This document shows, in pieces, positions 24,801 to 38,570 of a stretch of 64,000 bases of DNA. The stretch's first letter is position 1, and each line of letters opens with the position of its first letter. The stretch lies in contig JAPYMA010000016.1 in NCBI GenBank assembly GCA_035041965.1, positions 62,001 through 126,000 on the forward strand, read 5' to 3'. Under the pieces are notes generated by a model. It did not search any database. It saw nothing but the letters and a program-made list of their open reading frames with translations, and had not been told where the DNA came from. Position numbers and translations under genes: made by a program. This DNA is from Anisakis pegreffii (taxonomy: Eukaryota > Nematoda > Chromadorea > Rhabditida > Anisakidae).

Positions 24801-27545
24801 GATAAGGCTATATAGTGTAAAAACCTACATCCCAATGCGTCTCAATATAAATTTTTTTCTGATACCTTCTCAGTATCAAGCAAATGGCCACTGGTATCAA
24901 TCATCCCATCTCGTTTCGGAGTTGCTTGAAGGCACTAATGCTCACTATTGATATCTTGAATGAAGTATAGGCAACTCTAAAGGCCAGATAAATCCTGTGA
25001 GAAATTAATTGAATCGGACGCGTCGTTGATTTTATCAATCTCTCTCCTTCAATCCATAAAACCTTGTATCGCTCTTGATGAACATCTTATCCTTGTTGTT
25101 CGAATCGGGCCTACAGACAACTGAGTCTTCGGATTTCTTGCTGGCTTAGGTTTTTAGTTGATGTTTTGTATCTGGCGAAAAATGGGCAAACGTTATTAAT
25201 GGTGTTCTTCTCGAATAACATACATTCCTTACCGAAAATCACCAGGGAATTTCAACGTTTCAGCGAAAAACTTGCAGAAAATTTGTAAACATCTCAATGA
25301 GACTCCATTTTAAATGCTTGCTTGCGTTCCTTGCACATTCGTTAAATATTATCAGAGCAATCGAAAGATTTCGTTTCATAAGCTATCGATTTCAAAACAA
25401 AAAAACAAAACAAACGATGTTTTCGTGTGATAGAATAATCCAGTCGGTGCTTGTCTCAACTATTGATTTCGCTCATTCGATATGCCCACTACAAGTCATT
25501 CCTCTCTATTATATCAAGTTTCTTCATCTTCAAAACTCTTCTCAACTGAAACAAATTCTTAGTAACAGTCCATTAAATAACACAACACATTTCCTCTGGT
25601 GAACAATTTCATTCCACTAGAATTTATTCATCGAAAAGTTCATAGCAATGAGAATAATGTTTGAAAACGATTGAAGATATGAGAAAAACGCATGTCTACT
25701 ATAAGTGTTCTAGATTCTTTATTCGTTCACAAATTTGATTCAGCTATCACTATTATTAAAATTATCTCCATTATTACTAACAACCGATATCAATAACCAC
25801 CATTATGATCTAGTATTCACCATTTATACATTTCATTCAACAATATCTAGCACTAGCAGCAAATCCGTAATCAGAGATTCACATCCATCAGGAGAGGCAA
25901 ACTGAAAAGTTTAGGGGCTATTGTCATGGTTTCGATCACTTAAAGATAAGTGTAGTGATCTAGATTTGGCTACTTCTGACCTGGAAAGGATCTATTGAGG
26001 CTGTCGAATTGGAACCTGTGAAAAGCGAATGTTTCGGTAGCTAAACTCATTCAGAAGGCTGCTTAAGTGCTTAAGGATAGAAATTAATATGTAGAATTTT
26101 CTCTTACCTATGGAATCCCAAAAATATTGCCTTCAAACTTTCTCATTTACTTTTCTCGCTTTCCTCTATCAGTATCTTGCTCCTTGTGCTCTAGCTGAAT
26201 ATTCCATTTGAATGACTCCAATACTCCTATCATCACTATTCAAGAAGAAAAAATTTCCTTCATATCTTCCAGTAGCTGCAAGTGTTTGATAAATTGTTTT
26301 CGTTACTTGATTAAATCATGCATATTATAGTATATTGTCGTATTTGCTGCGCAATCGTATCAATCAAAATTTAATGATTAATTTGCTCTTGAATGCGGAA
26401 TGAGTTTGTTTTTGGTGGTTCGATGTTATGAGGTGTTCAGTATGATGTGGTGTTTCTTTGTTTTGTTATTATTCATTAATGGTTCTCTTAACTTACGCAA
26501 TTGCTCTATCAACTGAGCAATTGTTGTTTGTTATGTTAGGTAAGCAATGTAAGTAGTAAACACTCTGAACGCTTTGATAACATTAAACTTTTTTGTTTTT
26601 GAACGCATCTCCTCGCTTTGTTTTAAACAACTTATCTATTCATATTGTTCATCATTCAGCGATCATATAATAGTTTCTTTTGTGATTAGGTTCTAACTTC
26701 AGTGCAGTGGTAGTTTTCGATTGTGAAGCAGCTAGCTAGTTTTTTTGGTTGGATGACTTACCAAACTATCCGTCTGAATGAAAGCACTGAGAACTGACAA
26801 TGAGCAATTACCAGTTGAGAAATTTACCTTAAGCATGAAAATTGGCCTTTCGAAAAGAGTGAACAGACCTTGTTATGAATCGTCGTACTATAGCAGTAGG
26901 TAAATTCTAGTAAAGCATTTCGAGTGTTTCGCATTATCAGTTGTGGTTGTTGAATGGTTGGGAACGTTCTCAATTTATTTTTTCGTTTGACAGTTTGGGG
27001 CTCGGATTTTTTGTTGCATATTCAAACGATGTGTTTTGTGGCATGTGCATCTAACAACAGCAGCTTATGATCAGTTTTCATTATGAGGATATCCGATCGT
27101 CGTGTTGTTGTCATTCATTTATAAGGTCTGGCAGAAAGTTCCTGGTCAGTTCGACCGAAAATTTCAAAGTTTCATAACTCGGTTCAAAATCAACATTTTA
27201 ATTCAAAATAAAACCCATTCGCTTCCACACAACGTTACCAATCAGTAATTCCTCATTTAGAATATTATCTTCTATGATGCATAATTGAATGTTTTGTAAA
27301 TCATTTATGTGTTCAAGCTGATCCATTGTTTCGCGAACACTCACTATCAATAAATTTCAATTAATTGCTTTATCATCAAACTGCAGACGTTATCAAAGTT
27401 CTTTTGTTCTTTGAATTGCCAACAGGCTTCGAACCTGCTGCAGTCCTTCACTTCACAAACGTATTGATATAAATAGATATCGATTAACTGGACTTTTTTC
27501 ATTTCAAAAGCAAATTTTGAATGGGTTTTTGTTTTTTTTGAAGAG

Positions 27546-30500
27546 ATGACCGATGTGGAGCACGAAACGCGAGTCTTTTTACGTGAACTCGACACATTCG
27601 GCCAACCTCCTCCACGACAAAAACTCATCGATAGTGATTATAATGATGGTAGAAATACTCATAGCAGATTGAACAATTGCAAAGAATTCACCCAGAAACT
27701 CGACACCATCAATCTAGCGAAGCAAGCGTTGAGTGAGGTTAGTGCTAAACTTCATTTGTTGTTTCATTAATGAATCGTAATCATAAACAATGTAAAAGTG
27801 AATCAAATACAGCTCAATTACAATCACAAATCAGTAGATTTGTCATTGTAATGAGTTATTTGTCACAGATGAAAACAAATAGAACATAATACCAAATAAT
27901 CAGAATAATAACAACGAAACGAATAATAACCATAGTGATATTACATTATAATACATCGATAACTATACTACTAATTAGAATAATCTGTGCAACAATCAAC
28001 AATAACAACGGTAATGATAATAAATATAATATGTAGCATTTTCAAGATTGCTAATGAATAAGTACATAGAGTAATAAACAGGTTGATATATACACCGAAA
28101 GCACTTCCACTGCAGTAAGGACACAGTTGACTCAGCAATACGCCACGAAAAGAATCTGCAAATTTATCACAATATTGTCATCTATTAGGCTCTACTGATG
28201 AACTTAGTGATATGGTTTTAAGATGAATATCATACTGTGCAATACAAATTTAATATTTAATAATATTAGGAGCATAGAGTTTATGCATATGTGATTATGT
28301 GGTAGTTTATGGTTATATTTTCATTCCATGACACTTATGGTTCTTCCCAAAAATTTTATTCGTTTTCATTCCATGACAAGATATTCGCTATTTCGAAGTG
28401 CTGCTGCTTATTTTTCGATGGAGAATTCGTTCGTGTTGAATTGACATTAAAATGTGTTTTTATGGGATCTTTCATAAGACGAATGCTTTTTATGATTTGT
28501 TGAATTCACACAGCCACACACAAACACACAAACGTACACAGTCATTATAGCATGATTCGCACCTTTGTCTTTGGAACAACTTCCTGCTGAGTGAGTGAGA
28601 TTGATTCTAGCAAGGTCATTACATCATTTATTAACAACAAAATATCATCGTCTATAATCACCGAAACAGACGCGATTCAGAGGGGACAAAATATTATAGG
28701 AACATGGAATGAGTAGAGAGAGAGGAGCGAAAATTCGTGTTGATTCAGTATCAATGAATTAAGGGAACGTGTGCATTGTTTTAAGGGTCTTTGACAGAAA
28801 GTCTATAGTGATGGGAATTTTGTGGAATTTCGAATGCAACTAAGGATTGTTTTAAGGGTTACAGAGGGATGTGAAAAGGTAAAATAGCGATTCGCTGTTG
28901 ATGATTGGTTCGGTGGGGAAGTTCATTGTAGATTTAAAATATGCGAAATGTCGCATCGAATTAATTCTGCAAAAAGGATTATGCAAATCATGGGATTAAC
29001 CTTCATGATGGCATCAAAAGAATTATTGCATCACTCAAGAACGATCCCATCTTAGATTTCGTTAGACAATCTTATAACATAATATGACTTGTTTGCATAG
29101 GATATTACAGAATTTGCATAGGATATTACTGTTCATAAGGGTACTTAAAGGGGTTTCAGAGGGAATCGGGGAGACTGGTAAATCATTTTCGATTGGTTTT
29201 TCCCTAATTAATACGATCTGCCCGATAGTGTTTTTGAACTTGCAAGAAATTGATTTCTTCGCTACAGTTGACGAATTGTTTGCATCAAACTGTTCAATCA
29301 ATAGATCAATTTTCCGACTTTCTTCAAATTCTTAGTTAAGAATTACTAGTTTATCAAGCAGGAAGGGAATTACTATCACTTAGAATGTTGGGGATTTGGG
29401 GATGGGAGAGGGGAGGGAGAAGGGGAATGGCGGTTTGCCGTACGGTCAAAAGAGGGCATGAAGTGGTGGATGAGCACGAAACCGATTTTGGTTCAGCGAA
29501 TACCGTTTCTGCTAAATTCACGTTTGATTACTAAATTCACATGAATCGTTGCTGTCAAATCATCAGATGCAAATGATTTCTAATGCAATGAAACTACGAA
29601 ATTTGCGGAAATTTATCGAAATTTGGTTTCATTTATTCATTAACGTTGTCAAACTGGAATTTATATGTGTGTAGTTCTGTGAATAATTAGGTAAAGTGCA
29701 TAAGATATCAAAATTTTCGATGCGAAAAATTTTTTGATTTTTGCTATCGTTCTTATTTGCTGTAACATTAAACCGAAACAATTCGCTGTTCAACTGCAGT
29801 TGGAGAGTGCAACTGTTTTTGGCGTGAATGCATATAAAATTATCGCAAATATTCTTCAATGAAATCAATGAAAGGGTTCAAACAAATGATTGATTGAATG
29901 AATAAAACGAAAAAAAAGTTGAATAGCTGAAAATCGCACATCAACGCTCGCTAATATCACAAATTGCTTTCTTAAGTAGAGAGGTTACTTTTGTTGACTA
30001 TATACGTATATTTGCACATGAATCTAACTTGCCTACTTGTAATTTCCATAAGAAAGTTTCAGTTACCATTTCATTTGTCCACATATAGCAGAAGGTTTAG
30101 TTTAAATATGGGACAAGAATAAAATTTCAAGACCACTTTTAGGAGTTATTTGCAGAGAAACAACGTTACTGAAGGCTTTTATCAGTGATAGTGCGAGATT
30201 TCGGGATGAAACTTATCCTTAAGATCTCCCCCCTCCCCTCCACCTTCCCCCAAACACCCCAAGTGCATATATACCTCTTTTTTAAGCGGTTTTTAAGTTA
30301 AAGTGACGTGGATCTTCGTTACGGTATCAGAGAACTCAATCAGTTCATTTTTTCAATTGATAGACAGAAGAGGCAGTAAATAGACGAATGAACACATAAA
30401 TATTCTGTTAAAAATGAGTTGTCGAAAGTCTTTTGCGCAATACAGTGTTCATTGGGAATTCTCAAAGCTTTTCAATCTTAAAGCAATCAATTCTTAAACA

Positions 30501-33500
30501 GTTCGCTTTTCACAGTTATAATTTATGACTTTCAAACAAACATGAAGTAGGTGTTATCAGAAATAAAAAGTCCGTCGTCTCATTGATGGATTTTTCAACG
30601 ATGACTGTTGTTCAGTAGCGATTAAACTTATCGAAAAATGAAATCAAATCGCTCAATTGATAAAGTTGAACGTATGAATATAGAAATTTCACGAAGAGAT
30701 TGATTCAGTGGATTGATCACGAAGTGAAATGCCACGATCAACATCGTATCTTGTACTTAATTCGGCAATCTTTCATTGCAGCGTTCGAAACGTTCCAATG
30801 AACCAGTTTGTAAACCTGGACCATCTTCAATATCGACTCAATATCCTACAAAAAAAGACTCATCGAGACAATCGAATCAAAACGGTAAAGACGAAATCAG
30901 TAAGGATGAAATACAAAAGTGGAAGGATCAGGTGAGTGATATTAATGTTCCGCATTCAAATTTCAGTTTGAATCTTTCTTCTTTGAAATGATTCGTCGCT
31001 TTCAATCAAGTGCTTACGATTTTCTATCCGTAGCATCTTTAATTCCGAAACAAGAAAATCTGAAGAATCGTATGCTATAAAAAAATCATCGCGGTGTTGA
31101 GGCATATTGAGGAAGTATCATGGTTAAACATGGGATTTTATTCTTTTTGCAAAATTAATTGTTATTCCAATAAATCATTAAAGTTACTGTATTTTTGGCA
31201 CACCCTTCAATACTTTTTATGATAAGAAATTCAAAGGGTATCAATTTTATGAATAAATCTCGTGAATTCATCCTTTCAGTTCATTCGGCACTGTCTCGTT
31301 TATTTCTGTCCTAATCTCTATTTGCTCAGAGATGTCCTGTTCTGTACAGCTTTAGTTCCTCTTTCCCACTCGTTAACGTGCCAATGCTTCTCCTTTGCTG
31401 CTTCATTCTGTACTGTTCTATTCCTTCCATGTTTGTGTGCTGTTCCAATTGAAAACGGTACAAGATTGGAATCGAGTTTAAGCAAGTTTTATTGGGGAAA
31501 TGTTCTTCGTCTTCACTTCATAAACTTCACAATCACGACGGCAAGTGAATAAAGATTCTGCATTCAAATCGCTGTCATGTGCTTCTGCAATGTTTGACGG
31601 TGGTGTATGCAGGACTCATGGAATCGAGTGGTCAATTATTCTCTGAGCGATGTTCACTCGTTTGTGCTGCATTCGGTTGACTGACAACCTAGACAGCTCT
31701 CTTGAGATTTCTTCTTGAGAGCCTCGAAAACAAATCGGGCATAAAACAGTACTGATGAAAGTTGCATGAGGTGGAATTTGACCAAAAAATGTCAAAATAA
31801 CTACAGTGATTAGTCTTTAATGAATATTCTTTAAGTTAATCTGTCGTTCAATAAAATGAATGAATGAGTATAAAAGGGAAAATATTTAAGGTACTTTCTG
31901 CATCCCGACCCATAAATCGCTGGTATGAGACTCAACACCAGTCACCAGTAGCCTCGTCACAATACGCCCGTTCACCGACTCTTCAACAATACCGTTCACA
32001 TACCGATAATTATTCATCTAATAATATCAATGAGAATCACACCATCACTGATACGAGACATAAGTATGAACCCATAAATATAACGACTCAATCAACGAAC
32101 CCTCTACCTAACGCATTTAAATCGCAACAACTCCCTAAAGCACCCTCGTTGAGCCCTTTGAGTCCCGTCAGTAATAATACTGAAACATCCGTTTCATCGC
32201 TTTCGACCGGTTCATACGGGGTAACGACATTCAATTATTCATTGATGATCATTTTTTGTTTTGACCGACCTTTTTCTCTGAATTCATTGTTTGGATTCCA
32301 TGGCGAGCACTTGATTTTACGATTATTTGAAACAATAGAATAGGTTGAAGTGGTAGGAAGAGACGAACAAGAATGGGATTGGGAGTCGTCGAGTGGAAAT
32401 TCCGAAAATCATTGCACATATGCATACGTATATGTTTTCCAAAACGCTTTCGCATTTCCCTCTGTTGCAATTAGCGCACTGAAATTGCATAATTTTCATC
32501 GTGAGAAAAACTTTTTCACAACATACATTAGAAGAAACAATGCTGGGAAATGGGTCGTTCCATTGAAGCGAATTTGATTTGCATTCCAGTTTTATGAATT
32601 AATGAATAATGCTCCATTTCGTGTTGCGATATCATTTGAAGACAACCAAAATATTTCGTTTGCTATCAAATATCTGACATTCAACGACAGAAAATCGAAT
32701 AATTTGCATTGATTTTACTGATTGTGAGAGTTTTCATCATTCTCAGGCACACAGACGCGTTCGGGATGTTCACTCATTAATCGAGAATCTCACTGAAATA
32801 TTTCTGATGTTTTCGTGATAAGAACTTGCCGTTATGTAGGAACGGTGCGAAAGTCTTCAACAGATGAAAGTATAACACGTTCAAAAATTCATTGCAGACA
32901 AGTTCATGGGAAAAGGGTAAAGGCGTTTATTACGCAAAACTGTATAATGCTGATGATAATTTGAACCTATCGAATGATTTACTCCAAAATCCGAACCAAA
33001 CTCAAGCCCCGCCACAACAGCAGCAGCTGCAGCAACAACAACAACAACAACAACAACAGCAGCAGCAATCACTGCAAACGGCATTCTCAACTCTTCAAGT
33101 TTGAATTTTTCAACTGATTTCAATTCAACTGATCTTTCAGTCCATTCTGAAAAGTATTCTCGGTTGAACTCATCAATTTTTGAACCATTCGAATTCAATA
33201 AACTTGTTTACTCACAAACAACTTCCATGAAAAAAACTTTCATCCAAAATCTCTCAAATAAGCAAAAACTTAAATGATGAAACGAGCGAGATTTGCATTG
33301 CGATTCAGTATTTGACTGCACACGAAAATGATGAGACAAGTGGATAAAAGTGAATTTAATTGGTTTAAAAGCAGACAATTTGCTGATCAAAATATTTCAG
33401 GTTTCGGAAGGTTCAGATGATACGAAGCTGATGCAATCAACACTGTTGGATGAACGAATGGACAGAGACGGTAGAGAATATCAAAATCGAAACTTGAACT

Positions 33501-36500
33501 CAGTCATCAAAAGTATCAACGGAAACAAAACTCGAATCATAATGAATTCGAATAGTAAAAGCAACAAAAGCGGTGCTGATCAGAACAGCTCTCTGCAAGA
33601 CACACACTATAACGGTACTTCATGAAGTTGATTCTTTAGAAAAGAAAAAAATTTCCGCAAAATATTCATTGGACATTGATAAAATGAATATCCGAACGAT
33701 GCCTCAGTCACGGAAGTATTCAACTATAAATTTATCAAACTGATATTCGATTTTCAGTTCAGAATGAAATGAACAAGTTCCCACATTGATCCACCTGAAT
33801 TAAGATGGCTAACATCACGTTTAAAGACGAACAGATAATGAGTAACATTATTATAGCTGAAGAGTACTGCGGTATCTAATGCCATTAGCGCAGGCGTGAA
33901 ATGTCTCTGGAAGATCCAAATTTACAGAAGTTTGGGTTGAACGTGATAGGGGAATTATGAGAGTGGTACTGAGTAGTGTTGGGAACCGCAAGATTTTTCT
34001 CGGTGGTCATCAACCGAAAGCCCTGTCGGTAACAACTCGGTATCTACCGATGGTCGGTGACCACCGCAAAACCGTCGGTGATTAACGACCGATTTTCGGT
34101 GGTCACCGACCCAACACTAGTACTGAGAACATTTACCGACGACTGGCTTTAAAAGGCCTGCAGGCTGAACTCTTGATCCCCTATGCAATGGTAGTCCACA
34201 GAAGCGATCTGAACCTATGATGTTTCTACTCCACAGTTTTCGCAAGTTGTTCTATTCTTCGCGTCACCATTTTGAAAACTGTTCTCTTCTATTCTGTTCC
34301 GCTGTTCGTTTTGAAGCTGTTCTGTTCTAGTTGTGGAATCAGAATAGTATTAGAACAGAAATAGAACAGTTTGGTTGGAATAGAAACATTATAGATCTCA
34401 GCGACTCTTGCGCACGGTGTGAAGTTGATTCGAAACAAAAATGATAAAACAGATCAGAACTATCACGAAGGTTGATCTTCAGGCTCAGCAATCAGCAATA
34501 AGCAGAGCGATCGAATGAACGCAAATCGAACCGATGATGATTCAGTCACAAACCATCAGTCAGCAAACCAATCCACCTCTACCGAACCGATGCACAGCAC
34601 CGGTCCACCGTGGAGAAATAAAGCTCAGAATGCACGAAGTATGTCACAATCAACTCTCTACAACAGCTCTAATGAAAGACAACACAGGAAATTCGAGGAA
34701 ATTACCCAACAAATACAAAAACAACTCGACATCGACGAATCTGTCTTAGGTTTGTTTAACTTATCTATTCATTATTACTGCCATCTACGAATCGTATTAC
34801 CATAATATGTAGGATTATCAGTATTACTTGGATTACCTGGATTGGCCAGGCTATCAAACGTTTATAACGTTGGTGGCTACAATCCTCGCGTTTCCGTGCG
34901 CATTGTTTTAGCTTCAATTTACGCCACCCCGCTGGCTAGGCGAGCAGGCCAACCGAACACAATCGAGTAATTAATTAGTCGCCGTGAATACTTTGCATAA
35001 TTAATCGTAGCGGAATATCAATTCAATAAATAATCATTACTCTAATAAAATAAATATCCCGCCGATCGCTCACTGCGATTGACGAAACAACCACTCGATG
35101 TCCAAATAATAATTGATAATCCATTATCAGTATTATTGTAATAATTTTACATGTTATTATTGCCATTACTCTTGTTGCTATTATTACTGTTATTATTATC
35201 ATCATTATTACCTTATAAATCTGACTAAAATTTTGATCCCGAAATGGGATATTTTCAGCTGTTTACAATAGTAACCGTGAATCCGAATGAATGATGCGAG
35301 GCTTATCGCATTGCCCACAAGTTGCAGTTGTCATTATTGAAGTTTCAAATTCGGATAATTTAAGGTATGTGCGATATTTGCGGTAAAGAAGTGACCGACG
35401 AGACGCAAGTGACATGTGCACTCGGCAAGATTTATCACAAGAAATGTTTTGTGTGCGATATGTGTGGACGAACGTTGTGTGGAAAGAAATTTTATAAGGT
35501 TATTCAGTTCAAATTCAAACTAATTTCGCACTCGCCCATACGCATAATTCGATTTTTATTCTCAAACTCCCTCATTCACAAGCATTAAAATGGTAAATTT
35601 GGTGACAAAAGCAATAAATCTTCCTGAAAGCCATCGAATTTTAGCTTTAGAAACTGTCCATCTGACCGAATACTCATCCAAATTTGAGCTGAACCATATA
35701 ACGTTTCGCAAATTCAGACACGTGGTAAGACTTATTGCGAAGAAGATTATTTGTATTCGGGAATGCATGAAACTGCTGAGCGATGTGCTGCATGCTCGCA
35801 TCTGATTGTTGATATGGTAAGTGAAGTGCGACTTGTAATATCCGCAGTGTTGTCATGATCTCAGATTGGCCTGAAATTACTATCCCTTAAAATATCCATC
35901 CACGACATCAATGGGCCTAGCTTATTTTCAAAACAAAATGATAGTGGATGTAGGTACTGATCAGAGCTGTAGTCGTCTAAAATGATAATATTAAAACTAT
36001 TAAGATGGATGTGATTTAGCTCATAATATTCTCCCATGAAAGGAACAAATTTCCGTAGATGTATATCTTCTACGAGATATTTGACCTTAATCAGACCGTC
36101 AGAAAATGTATACTCGAGTCTTGATTATAATCCGAAATTCAGACCTATGAAGTACAAATCAAGTCGATATAATAGTGAATAATATTTATATTCATTGCAA
36201 GTATGTGATGAGGATATTGATGGAAGAATGATGCACTTTAAGGTATTGCAAGCACTCGGGAAATCGTATCATCCGAAATGTTTTCGTTGTGAGGTGTGTC
36301 GACGTTGTTTGGACGGTATACCGTTCGCTGTTGACGATTACGGCAAAGTCTATTGTATGGAGGATTATCACACCAAGTTTGCACCGAAATGCTTTGCGTG
36401 CCACAAACCGATCATGCCTGCTATGGTAGTCATTTTGGCTGTTCTCTTGAAAACTATTCTTCAAAGTCTTTGACAAGAATGGCAGTGGTGATAACGATGA

Positions 36501-37206
36501 GCATATTGAAAGCATAATCAAGGTGGATACTATCATTATTGAATGATACGGAGATAATTGAGTATTTAAGGATTCCGGTGAGACGGTTCGAGTGGTTGCG
36601 ATCGATAAGGACTATCATGTGGAATGCTATGTTTGTGAGGTGATCATATCAAACAATCATTACAATTCGTTCTTATTCGTATCTTAAATATTTCCTAAAA
36701 CCACCTCAAACTAGAAAAATTATTCACATCAGTCAATTATTAATCCCTTTGTTTTCGTCAAATAAATTCGACAACATTCTGCTCAGTAACATATATCCCC
36801 ATCATTTTTTCAGTACTTTTCAGAAAGATTTATGAATAAATCCTATAGGCAAACACTGATTAAGCTCTGATAAGCTTAAGCCCATGCATAAGTCTCAGCC
36901 TAAGTTTCTATCTTATGGAATCACCAAAATGGTCTCCATCAGATTTTGAATTTTTCTAACGATTATCATCACTAATATGTAAACTAATCAATAAACAATG
37001 CAGTTCTATGTGGTTATGATTCCAAGAAACGAAATAATTTAACAGATGAAAAGTGAATGTAAAAAATAATTCAGGGTTGTGGAATGCAGCTAACTGACGA
37101 ACCAGAAAAGCGATGCTATCCACTGAACGCACATCTTCTCTGCAAGAAATGCCATCGTATTTGGGCAACGACTGGTGGTGATGAAAAACCAATAACAGAT
37201 TTATGA
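27546..37206 (+). CDS. Ajuba/LIMD1/WTIP-type LIM protein
   Basis: Eleven exons (27546-27737, 30782-30931, 31891-32220, 32898-33098, 33401-33614, 34483-34749, 35365-35498, 35718-35816, 36243-36425, 36571-36639, 37075-37206) splice in frame to about 656 residues. Residues 1-451 are low-complexity, rich in Ser, Asn and Gln, with a polyglutamine tract at about 264-281. Three LIM zinc-binding domains fill 452-656. Cues are [48 protein letters not shown] and [12 protein letters not shown], closer to Ajuba/LIMD1 than to zyxin/LPP. Family members scaffold adherens junctions, restrain LATS/Warts in Hippo signalling and shuttle to the nucleus. Four of ten acceptors are AAG. Exons 1-2 lack homology and rest on frame and splice sites, so the true start could differ. 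Intron 1 exceeds 3 kb. AATAAA follows at 37407. Confidence 0.88.
33014..33068 (+). repeat. CAG/CAA repeat encoding polyglutamine
   Basis: Mixed CAA and CAG codons interrupted by one Leu codon (CTG) encode about 18 Gln in exon 4 of the LIM gene. The repeat has grown inside coding sequence and keeps the frame. Confidence 0.9.
33974..34119. mobile_element. 146-bp MITE with perfect 8-bp target duplication
   Basis: Ends tagtgttggg and cccaacacta are perfect inverted repeats, and the interior forms a larger imperfect hairpin rich in CGGTGG/CCACCG. Direct repeats gtactgag at 33966-33973 and 34120-34127 are identical. TAGTGTTGGG-type ends with an 8-bp duplication are characteristic of non-autonomous hAT elements (family knowledge). 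It lies in the LIM gene intron between exons 5 and 6. Confidence 0.9.
34236..34391. repeat. Imperfect foldback rich in TGTTCT/AGAACA
   Basis: The left half repeats tgttct and ctattctgttc-like words; the right half repeats their complements (tagaacagaaatagaacag, then ggaatagaaac). Likely an old palindromic element in the same LIM-gene intron. Ends are not sharply defined. Confidence 0.45.
34832..35120 (+). repeat. Dispersed repeat family, copy 2
   Basis: Same family as 8254-8510 and the inverted copy at 61131-61246. It is the longest copy and adds a ctggctaggcgagcaggcca segment shared with the third copy. Lies in the LIM gene intron before the first LIM exon (34750-35364). Confidence 0.7.
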
Positions 37207-37406
37207 TATACATACAGTTTTAATTAATTTAAACTCTATCATTGGTATGATTATTATTGTTGTTACTATTGCTTAAGATTTTGATGTTGCGCTCACGAAT
37301 TTTATACAATTGAAAAGGTACATATTGGGAGATGTACATTAAAATGCATTTCACAAATTTACTGGGAATACCTTTTGATTGTATTTTCATGCTTATATGC
37401 GCTGTA

Positions 37407-37412
37407 AATAAA
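37407..37412 (+). terminator. Candidate polyadenylation signal of the LIM gene
   Basis: Canonical AATAAA 201 bp after the stop codon and the first such hexamer in the 3' region on this strand. The cleavage site itself is not predictable from sequence. Confidence 0.5.
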
Positions 37413-38427
37413 ATGTCTCTTTTGTTCAAAATGAAAAAATCATTTTATAGGTTTTTATGAAGAGTTAATTATTGTTTGGTGTTTCGATTGTTTGGAGCAT
37501 TCGTCATGTTGCTTTGCATGTGCAATATATAATGTGCATTTGTTGAGATTGTGCAATTGCAAATTTTCGAGGAAATTCGATAGAATTTTCTCTTTTCATA
37601 AATTCAGACTAAATAGTGGAATTTTCCAGCAGATCAGAGATACTACTATGAAGATAAATCTAGAAACGGGGGTGTATTACTGACCGACTATAACGAAGAC
37701 ATGGTTTTATTTTAGATATTGAAACTGAAATTAAAGCTATTAGTAAAATATCAGACGTTCCTTTTTTCTGGTGCGTAAGTGGAACTGAATCAAGAAAAAA
37801 ATCGTCTGAAAAGGACTGAATTCTGTTCAATAGGTAAGACAAGCTCAAAAAAATCTTGAATGTCTTAAAAAATAATTTGAGAATCTCAAAAAGAATTATT
37901 CTTCGTTCAATTCGGGAAATGAAAGTGAAACGAAATGTTGACTTGTTTGGTGATGGACGATGATATTGGACATTATATATTTCGATTGTGTGTTGCTTTA
38001 ATGTCAATAATTATTAACGTTGCTATCAATTTGATAATAATAAACAATAATGATAACCGCGATACTCTCAGCTCTGGCAGTACATATAATAGCAGTATTC
38101 ATAATCATTTGTGATGGCATCCGAACGAAATTTTAGTTCGCTTGGAATCCGATCGAATCGACTTTTCAATATTCCGTCCTTCAGTTTCGGCGTTTATTTT
38201 TGTAATAACATTGTTTATATTATCGAAACACAAAGCATTCATATGATGCAAACACAAAAGGGAGGAGATCCTCCAAGTAAGATATACGAAAGTTAAGTTT
38301 CATCATCCGAATCGATAGTGCATGATATTCGTGTACATCTTATACATATACGGCTGAAGTACAGATTTAAAGTTTGATTTCACATATCACTTTGGTATCC
38401 TTCGCGAATCGTCTCTTTCGCGCTCGG

Positions 38428-38570
38428 TCGCGACATTCAGAATTCCGACCAACTATCAGAATCCATCGGCCGAATCCGACCAAATTCATATTTTTAGATT
38501 CCGACATTAGGAATTCCGACCGAACTTCAAAACTGTTCAGTCAGAATCCGAATGTCGGAATTTCAATCGG
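38428..38570. repeat. Possible foldback with repeated ATTCCGAC words
   Basis: The words gacattcagaattccgac on the left and their approximate complement (gtcagaatccgaatgtc) on the right suggest an old inverted-repeat element. Several additional attccgac/gaatccgac units lie between. Ends and target duplication are unclear. Confidence 0.4.

Larger units (their letters stand above)
14002..27545. other. Gene-poor region upstream of the Ajuba-like gene
   Basis: About 13.5 kb with no gene I can establish. Contents seen: a fragment of the tim-13-intron MITE (14602-14632), a local direct repeat (17579-17711 and 18042-18175), a GACG microsatellite (18761-18777), a run of 14 C (21857-21870), and scattered AT-rich low complexity. 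The longest frame is on the minus strand (22695-23102, about 135 codons) and has plausible splice sites at 23105 and 22720, but no recognisable domain. Minus-strand frames at 15170-15418, 18703-19017 and 20605-20865 are similarly anonymous. A long-intron minus-strand gene cannot be excluded. Confidence 0.45.

Noticed and set aside
24639..24930. Short exon-like segments with good acceptors (24.64-24.78 and 24.87-24.95 kb)
   Set aside because: Two plus frames and one minus frame are open over the same bases, which shows how easily short frames mimic exons here.
26470..26530. Small palindrome caattgctc...gagcaattg
   Set aside because: Nine-base arms in AT-rich DNA are unremarkable, with no flanking duplication and no gene context.
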